A stretch of DNA of 64,000 bases from Phytomonas francai (GCA_001766655.1 MJCC01000003.1:825801-889800); one strand, 5' to 3'. Positions 29,969 through 39,393 are shown, numbered from the stretch's first letter. Notes: a model not told the origin generated them from the sequence alone. Made by a program: numbers and translations.

Positions 29969-31162
29969 CTAGCGGTAGACGGGATCTCGGTTGGCCCAGG
30001 TGTAGGTGCGCGCGCGGAGGTCCGCGGTGGCGTGTTGGCGTTGGTATTGCCGCCCGCGCAGGATGTAGCCCGAGAGCCAGAACTTGGCGCGGACGCAGTT
30101 GCGCGGGTGCAGGCGCCAGTCGAGCGGGACGAGGAGGCCCGGCGAGGTGCCGTTGCCGCCGCCGGCGGGGTGGCTCGAGACGCGTTTCGACTTCGCGTGG
30201 ACGCGGGGGCGGCGGGGCCGGAGGGCCTCGACGTTGCGGCGGCCGTGCACGCGGCGGCGGGCGTAGAGCAGCCCCGCGCGGCGGCCCAGGACGGCGTGGC
30301 AGCTCGCGTCGACGAGGCGGACCTCGCGCGAGGGCAGGAGCACCGGGACGAGCCCCGGCGCGCCGCCGCGCAGCCCCACCGCCGCCGTCCCGCTCGCCCG
30401 GCAGAGCACCCCGCCGTGGCCGGGGTACATCTCGAGCGAGTGCAGCTCCCGCCCGTACGCGACCGAGCCGACGGCGACCGTCTGCCCGAGCGTCGGGAGG
30501 CCGCCCGCGGCCGCGCGGTTGTACACGAGCCGCGGCAGCTGCTTGTACGTCAGCAGCTCCGCCACGTACGCGCCGTTCGCGTAGAGAAAGAAGCCGAGGA
30601 AGGCGCGCCGGCGCGGGAGGTGGAGGATGCAGGCGAGCCACTTCGGGACGCGCAGGGGGGGCTTGTGGTTCACCAGCACGCGGTAGCCCCACGCCCGCTC
30701 CTCGTCCCGGCGGTAGTGGCCCATCACGACCTTGCTCCCGGGGTTCGTCCCGCTGCGGTGGCCCCAGTAGTCCCGGCTCGAGAAGCCCTGCCAGTCGTAG
30801 TAGAGAGGGCTGTACGTCGCGAGCGCGGCGCCGACCTCGAAGGGCGACCACACATCCCGCTGGAGCAGCTGCTGCGAGAAGCCGTGGTCGGGCGAGCGGA
30901 GGTACTCGAGCCGGAGCGCGATCGGCGGGCCCTCCTTGAAGACGCCAAAGTCGTCCGTGTAGCCGTCGTACATCTCCGTGTGCTTCAGCTGCACGTCCTT
31001 GCCGGCTCTCAGCTTCGGGTCGAGCCCGTAGTGCTGGCTGCCCTGCTTCCCGATCGGATTCAGCAGCTTCACCCCACGACGCGCGGCCACGACGGCCCGC
31101 GCCCCCCCCCCCGCACCCCCGACCACGGCCTCAACCAGCGAGGTCGACCGCCTACGATACAT
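29969..31162 (-). CDS. MRPL2: Mitochondrial large-subunit ribosomal protein uL2m
   Basis: A 397-residue protein starting at the ATG at 31162; the frame is open further upstream but only from a GTG. The C-terminal 200 residues match bacterial L2: the block TVAVGSVAYGRELHSLEMYPGHGG, then LPSREVRLVDASCHAVLGR, and the SHPAGGGNG loop near residue 330, which keeps the histidine that in L2 lies near the peptidyl-transferase centre. The N-terminal 190 residues are a lineage-specific extension with a basic start suitable for mitochondrial import. uL2 is essential for subunit association and sits at the catalytic core. The gene is about two-thirds GC throughout, far above its flanks. A GC block and a strong T-tract lie upstream. 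Confidence 0.88.
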   Translation of the reverse strand: MYRRRSTSLVEAVVGGAGGGARAVVAARRGVKLLNPIGKQGSQHYGLDPKLRAGKDVQLKHTEMYDGYTDDFGVFKEGPPIALRLEYLRSPDHGFSQQLLQRDVWSPFEVGAALATYSPLYYDWQGFSSRDYWGHRSGTNPGSKVVMGHYRRDEERAWGYRVLVNHKPPLRVPKWLACILHLPRRRAFLGFFLYANGAYVAELLTYKQLPRLVYNRAAAGGLPTLGQTVAVGSVAYGRELHSLEMYPGHGGVLCRASGTAAVGLRGGAPGLVPVLLPSREVRLVDASCHAVLGRRAGLLYARRRVHGRRNVEALRPRRPRVHAKSKRVSSHPAGGGNGTSPGLLVPLDWRLHPRNCVRAKFWLSGYILRGRQYQRQHATADLRARTYTWANRDPVYR

Positions 31163-31292
31163 CGCTCCGCTAAATCGAACCCAATCCGGACAAATCCCCT
31201 CTCTCCCCCCCCCTCCCTCGTCTCTTTCTTTATATGAATCAGGCTGGCTGTGCCGTAAATGGGACACACGAGCCACCCTGTGCTACCTTGCG

Positions 31293-31340
31293 CTGCGATT
31301 GTACCACAATGACCAGAAAAAGGGAAAAAAAAAAGACGAA
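31293..31340 (-). promoter_or_regulatory. Candidate trans-splice acceptor for uL2m
   Basis: The minus strand has about 25 pyrimidine-rich bases (T-run, CCC, T-run) at 31314-31340; the next AG is at 31293-31294, about 20 bases on. This gives a leader of about 130 bases before the ATG at 31162. The tract could also serve as a polymerase III-type T-stop for the GC block at 31341-31395, but no RNA gene is recognisable there. Confidence 0.5.
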
Positions 31341-32701
31341 AGCGGGATTCGACACACCGTGTGGGAGCCCGTGCAAGCCCGGCCCCGGAGAATGAGAATC
31401 CATGCACCATAAAAAATAGACAGCACTTCCAACCTGATACCATTGGTATATAGCGGTGTTATGCAAAGAGAAGCATTCATTACTGTTATGAGAACAAAAA
31501 TATCAATAATAACAATAATAATAATATCATTAAACAATGATGATAATATTGATATTAATAGAGATAGAAACGTGCTAGTTGATTTGACATGTCCTTCCAA
31601 CCCCATAAGCAAACAAACAAAAAATACGCAGCGCTTATCGTGTGCGTAGATAAAGTTAGACAACCCTGAAAAACGAAAAAGGCTCATCGTCTAAAATCAA
31701 ATTCTTCAGACGATACACATAAACTGTTAGTTGAATACTTAGTATAACTATAAATTATTTTGGCGATCAATTTACAAGGAAAAGCCTCGTAAGTTTGAAA
31801 AAAAATATTCCATTACCTGTTTTGAGTAAAATATTAAAAGCGAACTAAAATGGTTGTAGCTTTTAATTGAATTCAAAAGTCTGATGTTACTTTCCAAGTA
31901 TTTATTTAACATCGTTTAGAAAAGGGGGTAAACTTAGTAAATTCCAACAGATTCAAGCTTATGGGGAAACACCACCCCCTCCACTTTTTTATATTCAAAT
32001 AACAAACTGTTAAAACAAAGTTAAAATCAACTCTACAGAGCAAGAACAAACGAAAAGGCGACATTATATTTAACGACACGTGCTTTAACTCGTTGAATAA
32101 AAATTATAGTAAAGAGATAAAAATGGGAAAACCTTTCTTTACATTTAAAGGACAATAAGAGATAAAGTAGGAAAAAAAATTGACATATGCATGCATATAT
32201 AGATATATACATATATATATGTCGTTTTAGTACATCGTAATGAGAAATAAAAAAAAAGTTTACCTGGATTCTGTTCTTTTCAGCACATAGACTAGGAAAA
32301 AAAAGCAAAACCGTAAGCAGTCATAAATAAAAGACCCTGTGCAATTACCATGGGCTCTTTATCCCTGATTTCATCCTATTATATGAGCATATACTGCCCT
32401 AAAATCTTAAACTCAATGCTAAAATAATTACAATGAAAATCTATTTAAGAAAACATATACAGACAGAAAAAATGCTAAAATAAAACCATACAAATCAATA
32501 AACCTTCGCCCCCTCTCTACTTCTTTCCAAAAGGCCGCTCTGCCTTACCCGATTCGCCAGGCAACTTCTCCTGCAAAGGGCACTCTATACTCGTTTTTTT
32601 TGTAGCCTCACCCTTTCACACATACACAATACACGGAAAGGTACCATCTCAACTCCTCTGTGCAATGCCACCCTAACGCAACTCGTTTCAGTCCCTTCCT
32701 T
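31341..32701. other. Intergenic region
   Basis: A GC-rich block at 31341-31395 is followed by over 1.2 kb of AT-rich sequence with TA-rich stretches near 32180-32222 and many A-runs. The GC block folds locally (a CACAC/GTGTG hairpin on the minus strand) but does not form a tRNA cloverleaf. No gene is called. Confidence 0.45.
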
Positions 32702-34144
32702 TTACAGCTTTTCAGAGGCCTTGACGTCATCGGGGCTATGATACTTCGCGCCTGAAGGGGACTGGGCAGAGCAGGGATCCGTAGGCACGACCGGGAGGAT
32801 TTTCACCCCGGCTGGGCTCAATTCTCGACCAAAAGAAGAGGCCGCCAGGACCGATTCAGACTCTTTGAATCCACACGGATTGGGAGCAGAGGCCAAATGC
32901 ACCGTCGGGACCTCCTTTTGCGGGGTTCGCGGCGGCGGCGAGTTCGCACTCGTGGGGTCATGGTGAATAGACAAGGACCATGCCCGTGGGTGAGAACCTG
33001 AATCCGACATTAAAGCTACACGCTCAGTATTTTGCCCGAGCATCAAAAGGACGGCCTCCACCTCTGCGTCGGAGATCGCTTCTTGCGTTAGAATCGCTCC
33101 GGGAAGGTGGTATACACCAGAGAGCGTCTCGGCTGCACTCATACAGAGCCCATTTTTCCCTTTCCCGCCGCTTTGTTTTTGACGCTTTTGGGAAGCCTTT
33201 TGGTTTCGCTCAATGGAAGTGCGTCCGGACGAAAAGAAGGTCGCACCCTCCCCATCGGGATTATCCTGGTTATTTACCTGATTTGGGGTACTACCCATGT
33301 AAGCTTTGTAGGACTTATCGTAAACGGGCGCGCTGCATTGAACCAACTCGCACGCGGGGGAAACCCCATTATGGGTGCTTTGATCAAACGATCTGGTAGG
33401 TTTTGATGTGCTTTCGTTTGTATGGAACCTACTCTTTGTTTTAGATGTCTTATGGCGTCCGATCAGCTCCTGATAGTCTCCAGCGGTGGGTTTGTCCTTC
33501 AAAAACTGTGCGATACCCTCCTCATCCCATATAATGCCTTTTCTGCCCACCGTGGCGACCCCCTCGAGTTGAAGTTTGGTGGCGCTTCTCGCGGTGGAAT
33601 CCAGTCGATTTTCAGCCATTTTAAGGCGTGCCGAACGTGGTCCGGTGGCTTTTTGCCGCCAGGGTTTGTCGTCCGTGCGGCTCGCCTGACGGATCCCGAT
33701 GGAGGAGGGTTCCCCGCTCTCCAAAGCCTGGACGGTGCTGGCTTTTAGGCTACTAAAGGACTTTTGCTTGAGTCGAGAGCTCGGAGGCCGGGAGGGGATT
33801 TGCTCGGCCGTCCGCCTGCCGCTCGAGGCAGGCGGACCCGACTCGCGTGTGTTGAAGATGGAGACGGAAACTACTATTTTACCACTTTCACGGCTCGATT
33901 TGACAACGGTGTTCAGGACATTTCGCTGCACGCGGTTGTTCAGGGGCATGTATGCGTTTTTGTTTGTGGAAGAGCAGATTTCTCGGGAAAATGCCTCGGC
34001 CTCGGATAGTGCAGTATCGGTGATCTGCAGAATCATCTCACCAAGCACACGCACACGATCCCTTAAAGTGTTTACCAGCAGTGTATCGGGTTCTAGGGTA
34101 CCATGTACCCTCTTAGAGGTAAGGGTAGCATTGCATTTCTGCAT
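32702..34144 (-). CDS. Unrecognised, mostly disordered protein
   Basis: A 480-residue protein. Only the first 70 residues look ordered (a helix with VNTLRDRVRVLGEMILQITD); the remainder is rich in Ser, Pro, Lys and Arg and probably unstructured, with a basic middle and a short helical segment (ILTQEAISDAEVEAVLLMLG) near residue 370. No domain is recognised. Its reality is supported by its length, moderate GC against AT-rich flanks, and a clear acceptor 94 bases upstream of the ATG. A cytoskeletal or regulatory role is possible but not supported. Confidence 0.65.
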   Translation of the reverse strand: MQKCNATLTSKRVHGTLEPDTLLVNTLRDRVRVLGEMILQITDTALSEAEAFSREICSSTNKNAYMPLNNRVQRNVLNTVVKSSRESGKIVVSVSIFNTRESGPPASSGRRTAEQIPSRPPSSRLKQKSFSSLKASTVQALESGEPSSIGIRQASRTDDKPWRQKATGPRSARLKMAENRLDSTARSATKLQLEGVATVGRKGIIWDEEGIAQFLKDKPTAGDYQELIGRHKTSKTKSRFHTNESTSKPTRSFDQSTHNGVSPACELVQCSAPVYDKSYKAYMGSTPNQVNNQDNPDGEGATFFSSGRTSIERNQKASQKRQKQSGGKGKNGLCMSAAETLSGVYHLPGAILTQEAISDAEVEAVLLMLGQNTERVALMSDSGSHPRAWSLSIHHDPTSANSPPPRTPQKEVPTVHLASAPNPCGFKESESVLAASSFGRELSPAGVKILPVVPTDPCSAQSPSGAKYHSPDDVKASEKL

Positions 34145-34238
34145 CTTTGGCCTCTGGTTTTATCCTATCCTTTTCCCCTTTTCAAGGGTCTTGTTTTATC
34201 AGATCTATCCAAATAAATATACGCAAATTCGCACTTGG

Positions 34239-34278
34239 CTGTGATGTATGTTGTATATTTAAAAAGGAAATAGGAAAA
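34239..34278 (-). promoter_or_regulatory. Candidate trans-splice acceptor
   Basis: Minus strand: TTTTCCTATTTCCTTTTT at 34261-34278, then the first AG at 34239-34240, leaving a 94-base leader before the ATG at 34144. Confidence 0.6.
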
Positions 34279-34746
34279 TGATAGACATCACGGAGGTTGT
34301 TGTTTTTTCCACTTCATTTTTAAAATACACGGTAGCACCCACCCACACCAATCCAACGAGATAATGGCTTGAATTCGAATAAGGACAAAATAAGAAACAA
34401 TAATTTGTCTACGCTTTCTTGGTGAAAAGATATCAATGGTAGGAACGTACTTCATGAAAGGAAATAACATAGGCGCGATACCTGTTGATTTTTTTCTTTC
34501 AAGAGGGGAGGAGGGAGAGGGAGGGTGGTTTCTGGACAGATTTCATCTTAAAGTCTGTCGATCCCTCTATATAGTTAATGTACAGAACAAAGAAAGTAAA
34601 AAATAAACTGAAACAACTTCAGTAACACCAAAAAAGGAAGCATGACTTGTATGAAAAAAATGTCAAAGAAGGATATCTACACATTATCACAAACAGCAAA
34701 GTGTCAAAGAAATAGAAAAGGGGTATTGTCAAAAAAATCAACATCC
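34279..34746. other. Intergenic region
   Basis: AT-rich spacer; a purine-rich patch at 34500-34528 is the only notable feature. No gene is seen. Confidence 0.5.
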
Positions 34747-36279
34747 CTAATAGCCATTTTCATAGATTCTCCGAATACTTTCAACAGCCATTTTATTTTT
34801 CTCATGTACGAGCAGCATGTTCATCAGGTGATGCTCACGCTCAGAAACCTCTGAAGGCGATACTGAAGCCTCATGGGTAGTTGCCTCGGATTCGGCCCTC
34901 TCACGAGTCTCAGCCTCTATCCGCGCCTGAAGTTGTTGTTGACGTTTTTGCTCCTCAACCTCTCGAGCGTAGGCCAGCGCCTTCCGACGGCGCTCACGGG
35001 CCAAAAGGATCTGTTGTGAAGGCGGAGGCGGCGGTGGTGGGGCCGTTCCTTTTGCGTGATGCTTCCCATCTCCCCCGGCCTCCCGCATCGCTTGCCGTTC
35101 AACTTGGAGGCCGTAGGCCCGTTCGCGCTCTTTTCTCGTCCGGGCCTCTCGCTGAGCGTCGGTATCAGAGGGGCCCAGCCCGCGCCCACCCTTCCCCATC
35201 TCTGCCCACTGCGCGAGAAGGCGGCGGTAGGAGTCAAGCGTGTGAGGAGTATAGCTCCAGCCCCGCCGGATATCCCCCGACGACGACAGCAGCGACGGCG
35301 AAGAAGAAAAAGGCGGCTTTCCCTCGAGTTTGCGGGCTTCGCGAGGGATTTGTGGGGCCCCGGATGATGCTGAGGCCGCGCGCCCGTCCCTGGGAAGAGG
35401 AGGAAGTACCCCGGCCCGCTCCCCTCCCCTCCACGCCTTTACCTGATGCTCCTCCCTCACCTTTTCCTTTTCTTTCTCCTTTTCCTTCGGGTTTTTTCTC
35501 TCCTTCTCGACTCCCTCGCCGTCAGCAGTAAGGCTGGGAAAGCGAAAGGGGGGGGGCGGGGCCGCGACGATGGTAGCAGACAGTCTGGACGACGCCGCCC
35601 TCCCGTCCGGACCGCCTGAGGAGAGCCCTTCTGAGGACCACAGGGAGCTCGGCCGGGCCGGCTTCACATGGCCCCCGGTCCCAGCTCCCTTTTCCGCGCC
35701 CTTGCCTCCTTTTTCCGAAGCGTCGACTTTCTTTTCCGCGCCCTTGGCTCCCTTTTCCGCAGCCTCGACTTTCTTTTCCGCGCCCTTGGCTCCCTTTTCC
35801 GCAGCCTCGACTTTCTTTTTCACGGCCTTGGCTATCTTTTCCGTGGCCTTCGGCCTGTCCGGCCCCCGTTGGGGGCTTGGCGTTCTTCCCATGGGCGTGG
35901 AGGCCTTTCGCGGCTCCCTCGCGTTCCCGCCAGGCCCGCCCCGCGGCCCCGTTTCCGTCGGGTTCACCTCCAAAAGGCCTTTCAGCTTTTTCGAGAACCG
36001 CCGGAGGGCGGCGTCCGAGGCCGCGTGGGGGGTCTCCGCCCTCGCCGGTTTTTCGTCCACGAGGACGCGCTCGGGCGGGCTCCGCGTGTGCGGCGATAGC
36101 GGGACCTCGATCGGGTCTTGGAGTTTGGTGACCTTCCCATGCCTCCCGACGAGGGCCATGCGGTTCTGGAAGTGGAGTTGAAAGGCGGAGAGGGGGGCAT
36201 CGGGCGCGGTGGTGGGTTTGGCGTTGGTTCGATCCCCTGTGGGCGGCCGCCACACATCTCGGTCAAATTTCCGATTCAT
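34747..36279 (-). CDS. Disordered protein with Lys/Glu/Ala tandem repeat
   Basis: A 510-residue protein. Residues 1-100 contain a short conserved-looking segment (LHFQNRMALVGRHGKV). Residues 146-200 hold about three copies of a 14-residue unit (AEKKVEAAEKGAKG and variants), histone-H1-like in composition. A Lys/Glu-rich linker near 265-280 follows. The C-terminal 130 residues are strongly helical and charged, ending in REHHLMNMLLVHEKNKMAVESIRRIYENGY, likely a coiled coil. No domain is recognised. The alternating basic repeat could bind nucleic acid or microtubules; this is speculation. The ATG is 37 bases downstream of a near-ideal acceptor. Confidence 0.65.
   Translation of the reverse strand: MNRKFDRDVWRPPTGDRTNAKPTTAPDAPLSAFQLHFQNRMALVGRHGKVTKLQDPIEVPLSPHTRSPPERVLVDEKPARAETPHAASDAALRRFSKKLKGLLEVNPTETGPRGGPGGNAREPRKASTPMGRTPSPQRGPDRPKATEKIAKAVKKKVEAAEKGAKGAEKKVEAAEKGAKGAEKKVDASEKGGKGAEKGAGTGGHVKPARPSSLWSSEGLSSGGPDGRAASSRLSATIVAAPPPPFRFPSLTADGEGVEKERKNPKEKEKEKEKVREEHQVKAWRGGERAGVLPPLPRDGRAASASSGAPQIPREARKLEGKPPFSSSPSLLSSSGDIRRGWSYTPHTLDSYRRLLAQWAEMGKGGRGLGPSDTDAQREARTRKERERAYGLQVERQAMREAGGDGKHHAKGTAPPPPPPPSQQILLARERRRKALAYAREVEEQKRQQQLQARIEAETRERAESEATTHEASVSPSEVSEREHHLMNMLLVHEKNKMAVESIRRIYENGY
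35732..35815 (+). repeat. Two identical 42-base tandem copies in coding sequence
   Basis: A 42-base unit starts at 35732 and again at 35774 without a visible difference, followed by a diverged third copy and preceded by a partial one. On the minus strand each encodes the 14-residue Lys/Glu/Ala repeat. Nucleotide identity between copies points to recent duplication or gene conversion. Confidence 0.85.
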
Positions 36280-36316
36280 CTTTAATTATTCGTTTACTAT
36301 TTTTTTTTTGTAGTTT

Positions 36317-36336
36317 CTAAAAGAAGGGGAAAGGTC
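36317..36336 (-). promoter_or_regulatory. Candidate trans-splice acceptor
   Basis: Minus strand: CCTTTCCCCTTCTTTTAG, with AG at 36317-36318. A 37-base leader runs from here to the ATG at 36279. It is one of the clearest acceptors in the window. Confidence 0.65.
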
Positions 36337-36924
36337 AGATGAATGGAAACTGTGCGGAAAAGGGCACTATAATTTCTTTGTCTGGCCTTTTATCCGCAAA
36401 TCACAAATACGGCGCCTAATTTCACAATGTTGGCGAGCGAATTCATGCACCTATTGTTTTGCAATGTGCGTGTGAGAGGAATACGAAGATGTGGTAGGTA
36501 TGCAAAAAGGCAACAAAAGACACTTATCTCACTCTTTCTAGCAAGCTAATTAAGAAACAATTGAAAGCAAAAAAATCTAATGTTCTTTTTATTACAAGAG
36601 TTTGCAAAAAAAAAAAAAATGAGAAAAAAGCTTCGATGTCCTTTAGGTAAATATGAAGACATTAAAGGAGATTACCTGCGCTTTCATTTCCTGCTCCTTC
36701 GTTCTACAAATGAAACTACTATACAACCCATCATACCTGCCTCATAAGCATCAACTCAGAATGATTTAATCTTATCCTTCTTTGATAGAACGACCAAAAC
36801 GGTATACCAGCTGTCTTTTATCCCAAGCAATACACCTTGTCGCCATTTCTGAACCACACTTTCACACTTTGGTATCACGGATGCTTCCTATATTGTTTAC
36901 TAAGATGATATCACCCATTCGTAA
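36337..36924. other. Intergenic region
   Basis: AT-rich spacer with a 13-base A-run near 36607. No gene is seen. Confidence 0.5.
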
Positions 36925-37287
36925 TTAAGATTCACCAGCCTCCCGCTTCGGCTCATGAGCCAAGCATGTCTTCATGGCTGTCTCGAGACGCGCCACACTG
37001 CGGGTCTGCTCAACGTTCTGAATCTCCAGTCGGCGAATGTGCCCATCACGCGAGCGAATGTCGACCCCCCAGTTCTTCTCCACATTTTTGAGCAAGTTAC
37101 GGCACTCGCGAAGGGTATCCTCCATCATTTTATGACAATTATCCTGCGTTTGAAGCAACGTACTGCGAATCGAGATATTGTACCACCAGTATATGAAGCC
37201 ACACGTCGCGCCGGTACCCACCACGGGCCCCAACGTGGGGTTCTGCCGGATGGGTTGTAAAAAAAACTTCGTAAAAAGTGAGCTCAT
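36925..37287 (-). CDS. Small single-span membrane protein, probably mitochondrial
   Basis: A 120-residue protein. A basic N-terminus (MSSLFTKFFLQPIRQNP) leads into one hydrophobic span (about residues 19-40, containing GFIYWWYNISI), then a charged helical tail likely to form a coiled coil with CHKMMEDTLRECRNLLKNVEKNWG. The plan, a short tail, one span and a soluble helix, resembles small accessory subunits of inner-membrane complexes, but I do not recognise the family. Support comes from the strong acceptor 57 bases upstream and coding-like composition. Spaced cysteines could form disulfides if the tail faces the intermembrane space. Confidence 0.7.
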   Translation of the reverse strand: MSSLFTKFFLQPIRQNPTLGPVVGTGATCGFIYWWYNISIRSTLLQTQDNCHKMMEDTLRECRNLLKNVEKNWGVDIRSRDGHIRRLEIQNVEQTRSVARLETAMKTCLAHEPKREAGES

Positions 37288-37344
37288 GGCAATGACTGAA
37301 GAAAGTAATGCCCAATAGGATAGAATGCCCCTTCTTTGGCTTTG

Positions 37345-37391
37345 CTGTGGAAAGAAAAGAAAATAGAAATAAAAGAGCGGGGAAGAGGAGA
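37345..37391 (-). promoter_or_regulatory. Strong candidate trans-splice acceptor
   Basis: About 45 minus-strand bases that are almost all C and T, ending in TTTCTTTCCACAG (AG at 37345-37346). The leader to the ATG at 37287 is 57 bases. The best acceptor seen in the window. Confidence 0.7.
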
Positions 37392-37672
37392 CTAAATTCT
37401 ATATTTTACCGCACGCATTACTCCCATGAAGCTCAGATCAAAAATGCAAAACAGAAAATCACAAACATAGCAACCGACATCCCACCAAGATTAGCAAAAG
37501 GCCTGCGTCCTGTCAAGCAGCAAAGACAAGGGCACAGTGATACCACCTCTGCTCTCGGATTGGCCTTCAAAAGCGATGCGCCCTCTCCCCTGAAATGGGG
37601 TGCGTACCCCTCTCTTCACCTCTATCCTGGGAAAGGAGGAAAATCTAAAACCCGAAACAACAACCCTAACCA

Positions 37673-38461
37673 TTAGAAAAGCTTTATCTTTTTCGCTTTG
37701 CGCTGCTTTAGAGGACCTTTGCGCGTTCCTGCGCCGTCCCTAGCGGCGCCCGATGAGGCCGTGACTTCCCCTTCCTCCATCCCATCCGATTCGTCCTCCG
37801 GTCTGTCGAGCAGCTCCGGCGGGCCCTCCTCATAGCGCCGGAAGAGGTATTCAATCGTGTATTTCCACTGCTCCTCCTCGTAGCTTTGCTTCTCCAGCAG
37901 CTTTTTGTACTCATGCGGCGTCTTGGGGATCTCCTCGTGGATATGATGGCAGATTACAGGTAACCCGAGGAGCTCATAGGCCTCCGGCGTCGCGTAGATG
38001 GCATAGCGCTGCGGAATTAGCTCCTCCCGCGCGAAGGCGGAGCCGACGTAGACGGTCTCCAACCGCCGCCCAAACCACGTCTGCTTTTCCTCATCCCATA
38101 GATTGACGAGGAAGATGACGGGAATGCGCAGGCTGGGGATCTGCCGCGGCTCCCCGATCTCCAGAAGGGGGTGGTGCTTGATGTGGTCCGGATAGGGCAC
38201 TCGCGTATAGCGGATGTCGTACTCGCCCTCGCGATGGGGGCTCATGGGGTATCGCGTTTCGTTCTCCCGCATGCGGAGCTCGTAGGTGGAGAGGGCCATG
38301 CGCTGCCAGTACGGCATCCGCGCGAGCCGGTCGCTATACCCGATGGAGACACCGAAGCTCCCGCCAACCTCCCCACCCGGCGGCGGCGGCATCGTGACCT
38401 TCACATCATGCCGCGGCGGCGGCACCCACGGCGCGACGCGTAGAGCGAGATTTCGTTTCAT
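37673..38461 (-). CDS. MRPL9: Mitochondrial large-subunit ribosomal protein bL9m
   Basis: A 262-residue protein. The start is the ATG at 38461, giving a basic presequence-like N-terminus (MKRNLALRVAPWVPPPRH); the open frame upstream runs only through an AT repeat. Residues about 140-195 match the N-terminal domain of bacterial L9: a strand IPVIFLVNL, a gap, then the YVGSAFAREELIPQRYAIYAT block that corresponds to V-K-x-G-Y-A-R-N-x-L-(V/I)-P-x-x-x-A. L9 binds 23S rRNA near the L1 stalk. The C-terminal 70 residues are charged and end in a Lys-rich tail, replacing the long connecting helix of bacterial L9. The assignment rests on one motif block. Confidence 0.72.
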   Translation of the reverse strand: MKRNLALRVAPWVPPPRHDVKVTMPPPPGGEVGGSFGVSIGYSDRLARMPYWQRMALSTYELRMRENETRYPMSPHREGEYDIRYTRVPYPDHIKHHPLLEIGEPRQIPSLRIPVIFLVNLWDEEKQTWFGRRLETVYVGSAFAREELIPQRYAIYATPEAYELLGLPVICHHIHEEIPKTPHEYKKLLEKQSYEEEQWKYTIEYLFRRYEEGPPELLDRPEDESDGMEEGEVTASSGAARDGAGTRKGPLKQRKAKKIKLF

Positions 38462-38505
38462 TCTCGAACAAAATCTTACCAAAACAGCAACAAGAACGGT
38501 ATCTA

Positions 38506-38510
38506 TATCT

Positions 38511-38558
<48 letters not shown>

Positions 38559-38563
38559 AGATA
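38506..38563. repeat. Perfect 58-base AT palindrome with 29-bp arms
   Basis: TATATC-type hexamers run into their own reverse complement, GATATA-type, with the centre between 38534 and 38535. Every base from 38506 to 38563 pairs; pairing continues imperfectly for a few more bases on each side. It lies about 45 bases upstream of the bL9m ATG, in its leader or just before it, and could form a cruciform in DNA or a long hairpin in RNA. Confidence 0.9.
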
Positions 38564-38796
38564 GATATGTATGTATGTATATATGCCAGCGTCCCTTTCA
38601 CCGTGCACACGACACTTACCAAGGCGTTCGCTAAATATATTCCCTTGCTAGTCTTGTCAAGGAATCCTGCGCTCGCCCCGCACAGTTCGCAAAGCGAAGT
38701 TGTACGCTGATGGAACCTCGAGACGTTTGCTGGTAGAGTGAAAAAAGGGTCAGTATTTGCGCCACTATTTTGACTGTTTAGCACTAAAGGTGACAT
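38527..38796 (-). CDS. Possible small protein upstream of bL9m
   Basis: An 89-codon frame starting with ATG at 38796. The first 70 codons have balanced composition unlike the surrounding AT-rich spacer and contain a CELCGASAG segment. The last 20 codons run into the AT palindrome, giving Ile/Tyr repeats before the stop, so the C-terminus as read is implausible for a normal protein. It could be a short upstream frame, a decayed gene, or an exon: a GTAAGT motif lies in phase after GIYLANAL at about 38627, but no acceptor with a matching phase joins it to the bL9m frame. Low confidence. Confidence 0.25.
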
Positions 38797-39393
38797 TTTT
38801 TTTTTTTACAAAAAAGGCAGCCAACAATTGAAAAGTCAAGTGTGAAAATTACATTATTAGGCATATCCCAAACCTTGCACATTTGATATATAGTAAGTGC
38901 TATTTTTAGCTCATCTTAGCACGACCCAATTTCGAAAACACCACCAGTTAAATACGAATGCGCAAACTCGTTCCTCTGTGTAAGAAGGGGTATATTTAAT
39001 AAAAGAATCGATACTATCGTATATTCATTACCTATTGTGGAAATTAATCCCTGTTTGGATTTCAGTTTAAGTTTGTAATAAACCGTTTCAGTATAGAAAA
39101 CAGAAGCGATGTGAACCCCACTAGAAATCTAATCCATGATGTACAAATACATAAACAAGAAGTGCAAGAGTATGCTTATAAAACGCATACTGAAAGCAAC
39201 AATCCAGAATGTGAAATACTTCTTACCAGAGATACCAAACAAAAAACTAAACATAATGGGCTTTCCCTTCTTTTTCGCGCTGATTATTCTGTGAACATAT
39301 TATTGTCGATAGGGATAAAATATTGAATGCAGGTCCTTTTTAAATTAAAAACTTTCCATCATATTCTTCTGTTAACTATATTTTCTATGAGTA
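38797..39393. other. Intergenic region
   Basis: AT-rich spacer with an 11-base T-run at about 38797-38808. Only a weak 71-codon plus-strand frame is present. No gene is seen. Confidence 0.5.

Noticed and set aside
38462..38796. Cis-splicing of the small upstream frame to bL9m
   Set aside because: The GTAAGT donor is in phase 0, but no AG upstream of the bL9m ATG ends at a codon boundary of its frame, so no in-frame join exists; bL9m also has its own presequence-like start.
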